In this document: in pieces, positions 33,201 to 40,540 of the stretch | How the letters are laid out: each line of letters opens with the position of its first letter | Numbering within the stretch: position 1 is the first letter of the stretch | From: an uncultured Acetatifactor sp. | GTDB lineage: Bacteria > Bacillota > Clostridia > Lachnospirales > Lachnospiraceae | DNA: 64,000 nucleotides | Reading direction: 5' to 3' | Assembly: GCA_910585665.1 (NCBI GenBank) | Contig: CAJUFI010000003.1 | Location: 22,525-86,524 of the forward strand | Notes under the pieces: generated by a model | The model's database searches: none | Seen by the model: the letters and a program-made list of their open reading frames with translations, nothing else | What the model was told of the DNA's origin: nothing | Made by a program: the position numbers and the translations under genes

Positions 33201-34870
33201 GAATCACGGAAATCAACCCCTTAAGCCCCCACTATTACTGTAGTAAGTGCCATTATGTGGACTTCGAGGAGGATGACGTGAAGGCCTACGCGGGCAAGGC
33301 GGGGGTGGACATGCCGGACAAGAAGTGTCCGGTCTGCGGGGAGATGCTCCACAAGGACGGCTTCGACATCCCTTTCGAGACCTTCCTGGGCTTCAAAGGG
33401 GACAAGGAGCCGGACATCGACCTGAACTTCTCCGGCGAGTACCAGTCCAAGGCCCATAAGTACACGGAGGTCATCTTCGGCGCGGGCCAGACCTTCCGGG
33501 CGGGCACCATCGCCACCCTGGCGGAGAAGACCGCCTTCGGCTATGTGAAGAATTATTTCGAGGAGAGGGGAAGGCACAGGCGCAAGAGCGAGATGGAGCG
33601 GCTGGCGGAGGGCATCACCGGTGTCCGCAGGAGCACGGGCCAGCATCCCGGCGGCATTGTGGTGCTGCCCTTCGGCCAGGACATCAACTCTTTCACGCCG
33701 GTGCAGCATCCGGCCAACGACATGGAGACGGATATCGTCACGACGCACTTTGACTATCATTCTATCGACCACAATCTGCTGAAGCTGGATATCCTGGGAC
33801 ACGATGACCCTACCATGATCCGTATGCTGCAGGACCTGACGGGAGTGGATCCGCTGACCATTCCGCTGGACGGGGCGGACGTCATGTCCCTGTTCCAGAA
33901 CACGGACGCCTTAGGGGTGACCCCTGACCAGATCGGGGGCACAAAGCTGGGAATCCTGGGGATTCCGGAGTTCGGCACCGACTTCGCCATGCAGATGGTA
34001 ATCGATGCCCAGCCCAAGGCCTTCTCGGACCTGGTGCGCATTTCGGGGCTTTCCCACGGCACGGACGTGTGGCTGGGCAACGCCAAGGATCTGATCATGA
34101 GCGGCACGGCCACCATTTCCACAGCCATCTGTACCCGCGACGATATCATGACTTACCTGATTCAGATGGGGGTGGAGTCCAGCCTGGCCTTCACCATCAT
34201 GGAGAGCGTCCGGAAGGGCAAGGGCCTGAAGGATGACTGGATCGCCGCCATGAAGGAGAAGGACGTGCCCGACTGGTACATCGACTCCTGCAAGAAGATA
34301 AAGTATATGTTCCCCAAGGCCCACGCGGCAGCCTATGTCATGATGGCCTGGCGCATCGCCTACTGCAAGATCAATTATCCGCTGGCCTACTACGGGGCTT
34401 ACTTCAGCATCCGGGCCAAGGCCTTCTCCTATGAGCTGATGTGCCAGGGGAAGTCCAGGCTGGAGGCCAACATGGCGGACTACAAGCGCCGGATGGACGC
34501 GGCTGCGGACAAGGAGCCGGGAGCCCAGCCGCTGTCCAACAGGGAGGAGGGGGCCTACGGCGACATGCGCATCGTGCAGGAGATGCATGCCAGAGGGTTC
34601 GAGTTCGCCCCCATCGACATCTTCACGGCCCAGTCCAGGTCCTTCCAGATTGTGGACGGGAAGCTGATGCCCTCCCTGAACAGCATTGAGGGTCTGGGGG
34701 ACAAGGCTGCGGACGCCATCGTGGAGGCGGTGAAGGACGGCCCCTTCCTGTCCAAGGACGACTTCCGGGAGCGGACCAAGGTGTCCAAGACCATGGTGGA
34801 TCTGATGGATTCCCTGAATTTATTGGGGAACCTGCCGGAGTCCAACCAGCTGAGCCTGTTCGATTTCTGA
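30221..34870 (+). CDS. polC: DNA polymerase III alpha subunit, Gram-positive PolC type
   Basis: Main replicative polymerase of low-GC Gram-positive bacteria, with built-in proofreading. Order in the 1549-residue protein: N-terminal domains, a Gly/Ser/Arg-rich linker at about 195-285, an OB fold near 310, the PHP domain (ELHCHTKMSDFDGVSEA) at about 410 and split by the DEDD exonuclease (VVFDIETTGF near 514, HNAGFDMSFM, HRAVDDAECTAW). Then come the polymerase core with GSRGSVGSS near 979, a four-cysteine zinc site (CSKC near 1006, CPVC near 1036) and PDIDLNFSGEYQ near 1064. The linker is longer and more disordered than in Bacillus. It is probably coupled to ispG through the ATGA overlap. Confidence 0.97.
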   Translation: MTTKAKPFFEVFPSLELQGTLRDMLEQTAVERVSATRQRDRLSVYLFSTRLILKEDIWATEKAIKGQLFPHALLKVRIFERFELSSQYTPENLMEAYRESILAELREYSHIEYNAFRTAQISYPETGQILLTIDDTVLNRSKEAELVRVLEKILVERCGLKSGVEVAYREPKPLRSAEEEELGIQLKVNEIYLRANGGYEGQPGQNRAPAGKDRKARQTGAAGSGKGPAGTASGSASGASPQGETSAYGGGVRQTGEGTSRRSGFQGDFKRGEFRRGDRPLKQSDNPDVIYGKDFEDETMPIEDIIGEMGEVTIRGKVLKTDSREIRNERTIVMFDVTDFTDTMTVKLFIKTEFVKELLGGLKVGTFVKIRGVATLDKFDHELTIGSLTGIKKIPDFSTVRNDTAAHKRVELHCHTKMSDFDGVSEAKDIVKRAYKWGHRAIAITDHGVVQGFTDAYHVWEDLWKAEKGRCKEEGKEPPDKQAFFKVIYGVEAYLVDDLKEIVTGDKDGTLEEDFVVFDIETTGFSPVNNRIIEIGAVKVCGGKVVDRFSAFVNPQVPIPFEIEKLTGIRDDMVTDAPLIEEVLPGFLEFCEGCVLVAHNAGFDMSFMQENARRQGLPMEHAYVDTVGIARVLLPNQAKHTLDAVAKTLNISLDNHHRAVDDAECTAWIFVKFIQMLKEQDVHTLAQLNALGAASTELVKKLPTYHAIILAKNDMGRINLYRLVSEAHLTYYASRHPRIPKSLVQKYREGLILGSACEAGELYRALLDGQSDVQIARIVNFYDYLEIQPTGNNKFMISSDRIRDINSLEDIQNMNRQVVKLGEQFHKPVVATCDVHFLDPEDEVYRRIIMAGRGFEDADDQAPLFLHTTDEMLEEFAYLGSEKAYEIVVKNTNMIADMVEVIAPVRPDKCAPVIEDSDKTLTKICYDKAHEIYGPDLPEIVEARLQKELHSIITNGFAVMYIIAQKLVWKSVEDGYLVGSRGSVGSSFVATMAGITEINPLSPHYYCSKCHYVDFEEDDVKAYAGKAGVDMPDKKCPVCGEMLHKDGFDIPFETFLGFKGDKEPDIDLNFSGEYQSKAHKYTEVIFGAGQTFRAGTIATLAEKTAFGYVKNYFEERGRHRRKSEMERLAEGITGVRRSTGQHPGGIVVLPFGQDINSFTPVQHPANDMETDIVTTHFDYHSIDHNLLKLDILGHDDPTMIRMLQDLTGVDPLTIPLDGADVMSLFQNTDALGVTPDQIGGTKLGILGIPEFGTDFAMQMVIDAQPKAFSDLVRISGLSHGTDVWLGNAKDLIMSGTATISTAICTRDDIMTYLIQMGVESSLAFTIMESVRKGKGLKDDWIAAMKEKDVPDWYIDSCKKIKYMFPKAHAAAYVMMAWRIAYCKINYPLAYYGAYFSIRAKAFSYELMCQGKSRLEANMADYKRRMDAAADKEPGAQPLSNREEGAYGDMRIVQEMHARGFEFAPIDIFTAQSRSFQIVDGKLMPSLNSIEGLGDKAADAIVEAVKDGPFLSKDDFRERTKVSKTMVDLMDSLNLLGNLPESNQLSLFDF

Positions 34871-34902
34871 TTTTGCTTCATTTCCTGCTCCGCATTTTTG
34901 CG

Positions 34903-34931
34903 TTGCGCGGCAGGGGGAAAAGGAATATAAT
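34903..34931 (+). promoter_or_regulatory. Sigma-A-type promoter for the SNF2 helicase
   Basis: TTGCGC (34903-34908) and TATAAT (34926-34931), spacer 17. The -10 is followed by AGACAGG; the extended TATAATAGAC string also occurs before mnmA and after the M16 peptidase. Confidence 0.55.
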
Positions 34932-35029
34932 AGACAGGTACCGTGTTTTGGAGAACGGATGAAACAAGAGGGCGGCCTGGGGACGGGCCTGCCCGGCCAG
35001 GGAAAAGCGGTGGAAAGGATAAGGAGTTT

Positions 35030-38000
35030 ATGGCAGAGCGGAAGAAGACGGCAGTACAGGAGACGGCGGAGCAGGAGTACGTGGTTCTGAACCGGCAGGC
35101 AGAGGAGGGGGATTCGCAGACGGGGCAGCACAGCCTGGCGGAGTATACCAGGCACGCCGGATACCAATATTTCGACTGTAAAGCCATAAGGAAGGAAATG
35201 CGGTTGACCAATGCAGTCAATCAAAAGGCGGAAGCCCTCTGCCGGGAGGACAAGATATCGCTGCAGGAAGTCCACAGCGGGTATGTGGAGGGTAGGAGCG
35301 ACATGGTGGGCGAGGCCATCGGCCAGGGAAAAGAGGGGAAGAGCTGTTTTCCCGTGCATATTCTGTTCAACCGGGACAGCGCGCTCTACGCGGAGTGCCA
35401 GTGCGCCGACTGCAGGCGGCATTATTACAGCAGATATTATCGGAGGGAGTATTGCGCTTACCTGGGGGCTTTGGTGATGCAGGTGGAGGATTACCTGAAG
35501 GACAAGAACCTGGCGGACGCCACGGACCGGCGGGGGACGAACCTGATACAGGCTTTCTATGAGCAGCGGGCCAACCATGTGGTGTCCGATGCCATCGGGA
35601 AAGCGGAGAGCCTGACTCTGATTCCCAGGGTGACTTTGAAGAACGAGGATTTGGCGGTTTCCTTCAAGGTGGGGGAGAAGAAGCTGTTCGTGGTGAAGGA
35701 CCTGTTCGAGTTCTATACAAATGTGCAGGAGTCCAGGACAGCCGCCTACGGCAGCAATACCAACGTGAACCATCATATCGATAATTTCACAGAGAATTCC
35801 AGGAAATGGATTGACTTCATCGGTCGGATTGTGAAGGAGGAGCTGGCCTTCGAGCGCCGGATGATAGAGGCCAACAGCTATTCCCGGCGGGCAGCCTCCA
35901 AGAACGGGGAATTCGCCCTCTTCGGCTGGCGGCTGGACGAGCTGTACCGGCTGGTGGAGCACGAGGCCTTTGACTTCGAGGACAAGGACAGCTATGAGAA
36001 GTGCAAGACCATCCTGACGGCCAGAGAGCAGAACCCCAGAATTTCCATGACCATCCGGAAGAACGATTTCGGAGGCGGCAGAAGCTTTCACGGCATCACT
36101 GTGGACTGCCGCATGCCGCGGCTTTTTTACGGCGTGGCATCGGCGTACTATATCTGCGAGGACGCTTTCTGCCGGCTGGAAGAGGAGTTCCTGAAGAAGA
36201 TCCGCACCATTGCCCGGTTCTGCGAGAACGGCTCCTTAAGCTTCCGGGTGGGGCGCAATAAGCTGCCGCAGTTCTATTACTCTGTTCTGCCCCAGCTGGA
36301 AGGGGCGGTGGACATCATGGAGGAGAATGCCGAGGAGATAGCGGCCTATCTGCCTCCCCAGGCGGAATTCGTGTTCTACCTGGACGCGGAGGGGGAGGAT
36401 ATGAGCTGCCGGGTGGGGGCGAGATACGGAGAGGCGGAGTTCCGCGTTGTGGAAACCGGCGACAGAAGACAACCCCAGGAGCCTTTCCGGGAAGGAACCA
36501 GAGAAAGTGAGGCGCTTTTCCTGGCAAGGCAGTGGTTCCCCTATTGGGACGAGGGGAAACAGGAGCTGAACTGCGGCCGGCAGGAGCAGCTGATGTTCCA
36601 AGTGCTGGACAAGGGAGTGGACGCGCTGCTGGCCCTGGGGGAGGTGCAGTGCACCAGGCGGTTCACAAACCTGAACATCGGCCGCAGGGTGCGGATGTCC
36701 GTTGGCATATCGGTGTCCAGGAATCTGCTGAACCTGGACATCGCCACCCAGGACGTGCCGCCGGAAGAGCTGCTTGACATCCTGAAGAGCTATCGGCAGA
36801 AGAAAAAATATTATCGGCTGAAAAACGGGGATTTCCTCAGCCTGGACGAGGAAGGATCCCTGGAGACTCTGGCGGAGATGATGGAAGCCCTCCGGATGTC
36901 TCCCAAGGAGCTGCTGAAGGGCAATGTGAAGCTTCCCCTGTACCGGGCCCTCTACCTGGACAAGCTGCTGGAGAAGAACGAGGAAATCTACAGCAAGCGG
37001 GACGCTGTCTTCCGGAAGATGGTGAAGAATTTCAAGACCGTGAACGATGCGGATTTCGAGGAGCCAGCCTCTCTGTCCCCCATCATGCGTGAGTATCAGA
37101 AGAACGGCTTCCGGTGGCTGCGCATGCTGGAGGCATACGGGCTGGGCGGGATTCTGGCGGACGACATGGGCCTGGGCAAGACGCTGCAGGTGCTGTCCGT
37201 GCTGCTGTCCGCCAAGCTGGAGGGCAAGACGGACACTTCCCTTGTGGTGTCGCCTGCCTCTTTGGTGTATAACTGGGGCGAGGAGATGCGGGAGTACGCC
37301 CCGGAGCTCTCCTGCTGCTTCATCACCGGGAACCAGGAGGAGCGCAGGGAGAAGCTTTCCCATTACAGGGAATATGATGTGGTGGTGACCTCCTATGACC
37401 TGCTGAAGCGGGACATCGAGCACTACGAGGGCAAGGAGTTCGGCTATCAGGTCATCGACGAGGCCCAGTACATCAAGAACCACACCACGGCGGCGGCCAA
37501 GGCGGTGAAGGCGGTGAAGAGCAAGACCCGCTATGCCCTGACGGGGACTCCCATTGAGAACCGGCTCAGCGAGCTGTGGAGCATCTTCGACTATCTGATT
37601 CCGGGATATCTGTACGGGTATGATGTGTTCCGGAATGATTTCGAGGCCCCTATCGTGCGCAGCGAGGATCAGGGGGCGTTGGAGCGGCTGCGCAGGATGA
37701 CCTCTCCCTTTATTCTGCGCCGGATGAAGGAGGACGTGCTGAAGGATCTGCCGGAGAAGCTGGAGGAGAACCGGTACGTGAAGTTCGAGCCGGGGCAGCA
37801 GAAACTGTACGACGCGCAGGTAGTACACATGAAACAGCGGATTGTCATGCAGAATCCGGAGGAATTCCAGAAGAACAAGATTCAGATTCTGGCGGAGCTG
37901 ATGAAGCTGCGGCAGATCTGCTGCGACCCTGGGCTGTGCTTTGAGGACTATAAGGGCGAGTCCGCCAAGCTGGACGCCTGCGTGGATCTGGTGAGGAGCG

Positions 38001-38470
38001 CTGTGGAGGGCGGGCATAAGATATTGCTGTTCTCCCAGTTCACTTCCATGCTGGAGCTGATCGCCGGGCGGCTTAGGGAGGAGCAGGTCAGCTTCTACAC
38101 CATCACCGGCGCCACGCCCAAGGAGAAGCGCATGCAGCTGGTGAAGGATTTCAATGGGGACGATACGAAGGTGTTCCTGATTTCCCTGAAAGCGGGGGGC
38201 GTGGGCCTGAACCTGACAGGGGCGGATGTGGTCATCCACTACGATCCCTGGTGGAACCTGGCCGTCCAGAACCAGGCGACAGACCGTACGCATCGTATCG
38301 GCCAGACGAAGATGGTGGTGGTCTATCGGCTGATCGCCAAGGGCACCATCGAGGAGAAGATACAGGAGCTCCAGGAGAGCAAGAGGGCGCTCTCCGAGCA
38401 GGTCATCCAGGGCGACGCGGCGCAGCTGGGCGGGATGAGCAAAGAGGACTTCATCTCCCTGCTGTCCTAG
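35030..38470 (+). CDS. SNF2-family DEAD/DEAH-like helicase with Cys-rich N-terminus
   Basis: An 1146-residue SWI2/SNF2-type DNA translocase. N-terminal cysteines CQCADCRRHYYSRYY near residue 123 resemble a SWIM-type zinc site, and a bacterial SNF2-associated region follows. The helicase core has Walker A ILADDMGLGKTLQVL near 709, DEAQYIKN near 811, ALTGTPIENRLSELWSIFDY, SLKAGGVGLNLTGADVV and motif VI NQATDRTHRIGQ near 1084. The ATG at 35030 follows AAGGAG. The cellular role of these bacterial proteins is not settled. It is followed by a small coiled-coil gene on the same strand. Confidence 0.93.
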   Translation: MAERKKTAVQETAEQEYVVLNRQAEEGDSQTGQHSLAEYTRHAGYQYFDCKAIRKEMRLTNAVNQKAEALCREDKISLQEVHSGYVEGRSDMVGEAIGQGKEGKSCFPVHILFNRDSALYAECQCADCRRHYYSRYYRREYCAYLGALVMQVEDYLKDKNLADATDRRGTNLIQAFYEQRANHVVSDAIGKAESLTLIPRVTLKNEDLAVSFKVGEKKLFVVKDLFEFYTNVQESRTAAYGSNTNVNHHIDNFTENSRKWIDFIGRIVKEELAFERRMIEANSYSRRAASKNGEFALFGWRLDELYRLVEHEAFDFEDKDSYEKCKTILTAREQNPRISMTIRKNDFGGGRSFHGITVDCRMPRLFYGVASAYYICEDAFCRLEEEFLKKIRTIARFCENGSLSFRVGRNKLPQFYYSVLPQLEGAVDIMEENAEEIAAYLPPQAEFVFYLDAEGEDMSCRVGARYGEAEFRVVETGDRRQPQEPFREGTRESEALFLARQWFPYWDEGKQELNCGRQEQLMFQVLDKGVDALLALGEVQCTRRFTNLNIGRRVRMSVGISVSRNLLNLDIATQDVPPEELLDILKSYRQKKKYYRLKNGDFLSLDEEGSLETLAEMMEALRMSPKELLKGNVKLPLYRALYLDKLLEKNEEIYSKRDAVFRKMVKNFKTVNDADFEEPASLSPIMREYQKNGFRWLRMLEAYGLGGILADDMGLGKTLQVLSVLLSAKLEGKTDTSLVVSPASLVYNWGEEMREYAPELSCCFITGNQEERREKLSHYREYDVVVTSYDLLKRDIEHYEGKEFGYQVIDEAQYIKNHTTAAAKAVKAVKSKTRYALTGTPIENRLSELWSIFDYLIPGYLYGYDVFRNDFEAPIVRSEDQGALERLRRMTSPFILRRMKEDVLKDLPEKLEENRYVKFEPGQQKLYDAQVVHMKQRIVMQNPEEFQKNKIQILAELMKLRQICCDPGLCFEDYKGESAKLDACVDLVRSAVEGGHKILLFSQFTSMLELIAGRLREEQVSFYTITGATPKEKRMQLVKDFNGDDTKVFLISLKAGGVGLNLTGADVVIHYDPWWNLAVQNQATDRTHRIGQTKMVVVYRLIAKGTIEEKIQELQESKRALSEQVIQGDAAQLGGMSKEDFISLLS

Positions 38471-38588
38471 GCGCGGCGGGGCAGGTTCCCGTTTTCAGAA
38501 TTTTGGAAAAAAGAGGAATATTTTCCAGGTCTTGTCCATATACTGTTAGAAAAGGATTGGGGAACGGTCCTGTGAAAGGAGAAAGTCT

Positions 38589-38828
38589 ATGGCAAGAGGA
38601 CAGCGTAAGACCATTGAGGAGAAAATCACTGCGAAGCAGGAGCTGATCGAGGCTTTGATGACCCGAGTGGAGTCGGAGAAGCGGGAGCTGGAGGAACTGT
38701 ACCAGGAGAAGAAGCGCAAGGAGCTGGAAGCGGTGAGCGACATCATCGAGGAAGCGGGGCTGGGGCCGGAGGAAGTGGCCGAGGTGCTGCAGCAATACCT
38801 GGAGAGCAGGGAAGCGGCGGCTTCTTAA
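38589..38828 (+). CDS. Small coiled-coil hypothetical protein (79 aa)
   Basis: A short, highly charged helical protein: basic start MARGQRKTIEEKI, then a heptad-like region (RVESEKRELEELYQEKKRKE) and a C-terminal helix. I do not recognise a family. AAAGGAG precedes the ATG by seven bases, so it is very probably translated. It lies 118 bases after the helicase and before a strong terminator, and may share its transcript. Confidence 0.72.
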   Translation: MARGQRKTIEEKITAKQELIEALMTRVESEKRELEELYQEKKRKELEAVSDIIEEAGLGPEEVAEVLQQYLESREAAAS

Positions 38829-38866
38829 GGGGTGTAAGGCAGGCGCCGCATTGGGAAAACTGGATT

Positions 38867-38961
38867 AGGCTGCCGTATGGGAAGGACGGCTACAGGAGAC
38901 GGGCATGTGCAAGAGAGCGGATGCCATCCTGTGGCGGTTGTTTTCGTGCGGCAGCCTTTTT
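38867..38961 (+). terminator. Large nested-hairpin terminator
   Basis: AGGCTGCCG (38867-38875) pairs with CGGCAGCCT (38949-38957), followed by five T residues (38957-38961). Inside it ACAGGA/TCCTGT (38892-38897, 38927-38932) and GGCAT/ATGCC (38902-38906, 38921-38925) are nested. The nested shape resembles a regulatory leader, but the MATE promoter lies downstream of it, so termination of the helicase/coiled-coil transcript is the simplest reading. Confidence 0.6.
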
Positions 38962-39016
38962 ACGGAAAAATGATAAGATAGTACATAAAAAGAAGGATTC
39001 CGGGCAAAAAAGTACA

Positions 39017-39045
39017 TTGCATTTTCGGGACAGAAAGTCTATACT
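39017..39045 (+). promoter_or_regulatory. Sigma-A promoter for the MATE transporter, with flanking direct repeat
   Basis: TTGCAT (39017-39022) and TATACT (39040-39045), spacer 17. TGTCGGAAATGA occurs twice downstream, at about 39048 and 39093, and could be a regulator site. Confidence 0.65.
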
Positions 39046-39115
39046 TTGTCGGAAATGATAGGTTCCGGGGCTAGTCCAGTCATGCCGTGGCCTGTCGGAA
39101 ATGAGGTTATGGGTT

Positions 39116-40456
39116 ATGACAAAGGATATGACAAAAGGATCTCCCATGAAGCTGATTCTGGGATTTTCCATACCGCTTTTATTTGGTTTTTTGTTTCAGC
39201 AGTTCTACAGCCTTGTGGATACGGTAATCGTGGGGCGGTTCCTGGGGACAGACAATCTGGCGGCGGTGGGGGCTACGGGCTCCATCAATTTCCTGATCAT
39301 CGGATTCTGCATGGGAGTGTGCAGCGGATTTTCCATTCCCATAGCCCATAAGTTCGGGGCGGGGGATTATGCGGATCTGCGCAGGTATGCGGCGAACTGT
39401 GTCTGGCTGTCCATCGGCTTCGCCGCAGTGCTGACTGTGCTGACGGCCGCACTTGCCAGGCAGATTCTGGGCTGGATGAAGACGCCGGAGAACATCATCG
39501 ACAGATCCTATGCATACATTGGGGTGATTTTCCTGGGGATTCCCGTGACCTTTCTATATAATATGACATCGGGCGTCATCCGGGCTCTGGGGGACAGTAG
39601 GACGCCGGTGATTTTCCTGGTGATGTCCTCCTTTCTGAACGTAGGCCTGGATCTGTTCTTTATCGTGAACCTGCATCTGGGCGTGCGGGGGGCGGCTCTG
39701 GCCACCGTGATTTCTCAGGGGATATCCGGGCTCTGCTGTCTGCTGTTCATCATGAAGAAGTTCGAAATCCTGAGAATCCGGAGAGAGGAATGGGCTCCGG
39801 ACAGGGATCGGATGCGGCTGCTTTGCGGCATGGGTGTGCCCATGGGGCTGCAGTATTCCGTCACGGCCATCGGCAGCGTGATTCTCCAGAGCGCCACCAA
39901 TACACTGGGTTCCGACGCGGTGGCGGCTGTCACGGCTTCCGGGCGGATAAGCGGCTTCCTGGCGTGTCCTTTTGACGCCATGGGCTCCACGATGGCCACC
40001 TACGGTGGACAGAACATAGGCGCCGGAAAGCTGGACCGCATCAGCAAAGGATTGAAATCCTGCATTCTGCTCGGTGCGGGATATGCGGTGATTGCGCTCT
40101 GTGTCAGCATTTTCCTGGGACGGCCTCTGGCAGCGCTCTTTCTGGACGCCTCCGAGACGGCCATCATTGACAAGGTGAGGCTGGTGATGGTGGTCAATAC
40201 GGCATTTTATTTTAACCTGGCGTTGGTGAACATCATCCGTTTCCTGATACAGGGAATGGGCTTCCCTTCCTTCGCCATCCTGGCGGGGGTATTCGAGATG
40301 ATCGCCAGGGGCCTGGCGGGCTTTCTGCTGGTGCCCATGTTGGGCTTTACGGGAGTGGCCCTGGGCAGCCCGATTGCCTGGGTGCTGGCGGACGCCTTTT
40401 TGATTCCGGCGTACTTCCATGTGCGCAGGGTCCTGGAGAAAAGGCTCGCGGCGTGA
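39116..40456 (+). CDS. MATE family efflux transporter
   Basis: A 446-residue, twelve-span Na+- or H+-driven antiporter of the MATE family. Both MatE halves are visible; the first begins LILGFSIPLLFGFLFQQFY with DTVIVGRFLG, and the second begins near GVPMGLQYSVTAIGSVI. The substrate cannot be predicted. The ATG at 39116 is preceded by GAGG at a fitting distance; the ATG at 39101 would overlap that site. It has its own promoter and ends at a two-way terminator. Confidence 0.92.
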   Translation: MTKDMTKGSPMKLILGFSIPLLFGFLFQQFYSLVDTVIVGRFLGTDNLAAVGATGSINFLIIGFCMGVCSGFSIPIAHKFGAGDYADLRRYAANCVWLSIGFAAVLTVLTAALARQILGWMKTPENIIDRSYAYIGVIFLGIPVTFLYNMTSGVIRALGDSRTPVIFLVMSSFLNVGLDLFFIVNLHLGVRGAALATVISQGISGLCCLLFIMKKFEILRIRREEWAPDRDRMRLLCGMGVPMGLQYSVTAIGSVILQSATNTLGSDAVAAVTASGRISGFLACPFDAMGSTMATYGGQNIGAGKLDRISKGLKSCILLGAGYAVIALCVSIFLGRPLAALFLDASETAIIDKVRLVMVVNTAFYFNLALVNIIRFLIQGMGFPSFAILAGVFEMIARGLAGFLLVPMLGFTGVALGSPIAWVLADAFLIPAYFHVRRVLEKRLAA

Positions 40457-40478
40457 AGGGACTGCCGGTCTTCTTGCG

Positions 40479-40522
40479 AAAAACCGCAGGGGCGCATTTT
40501 TTTGTGCGTTCCTGCGGTTTTT
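40479..40522. terminator. Bidirectional terminator
   Basis: Perfect 12-base arms AAAAACCGCAGG (40479-40490) and CCTGCGGTTTTT (40511-40522), with a further GCGCA/TGCG inner pairing. The A-run and T-run at the ends let it work for the MATE gene on + and the activase gene on -. Confidence 0.93.
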
Positions 40523-40540
40523 CCTATGCTTGCTATTTCT

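Noticed and set aside
36236..38293. 685-codon minus-strand frame opposite the SNF2 helicase
   Set aside because: Leu/His/Gln-rich shadow of a firmly assigned helicase.
15385..38870. ACTGGATTAGG shared after iscU and before the 38.9-kb terminator
   Set aside because: Only 11 bases match and the surroundings differ; could be chance.
38867..38961. Riboswitch upstream of the MATE transporter
   Set aside because: No known aptamer consensus was recognised, and the MATE promoter lies downstream of the structure.
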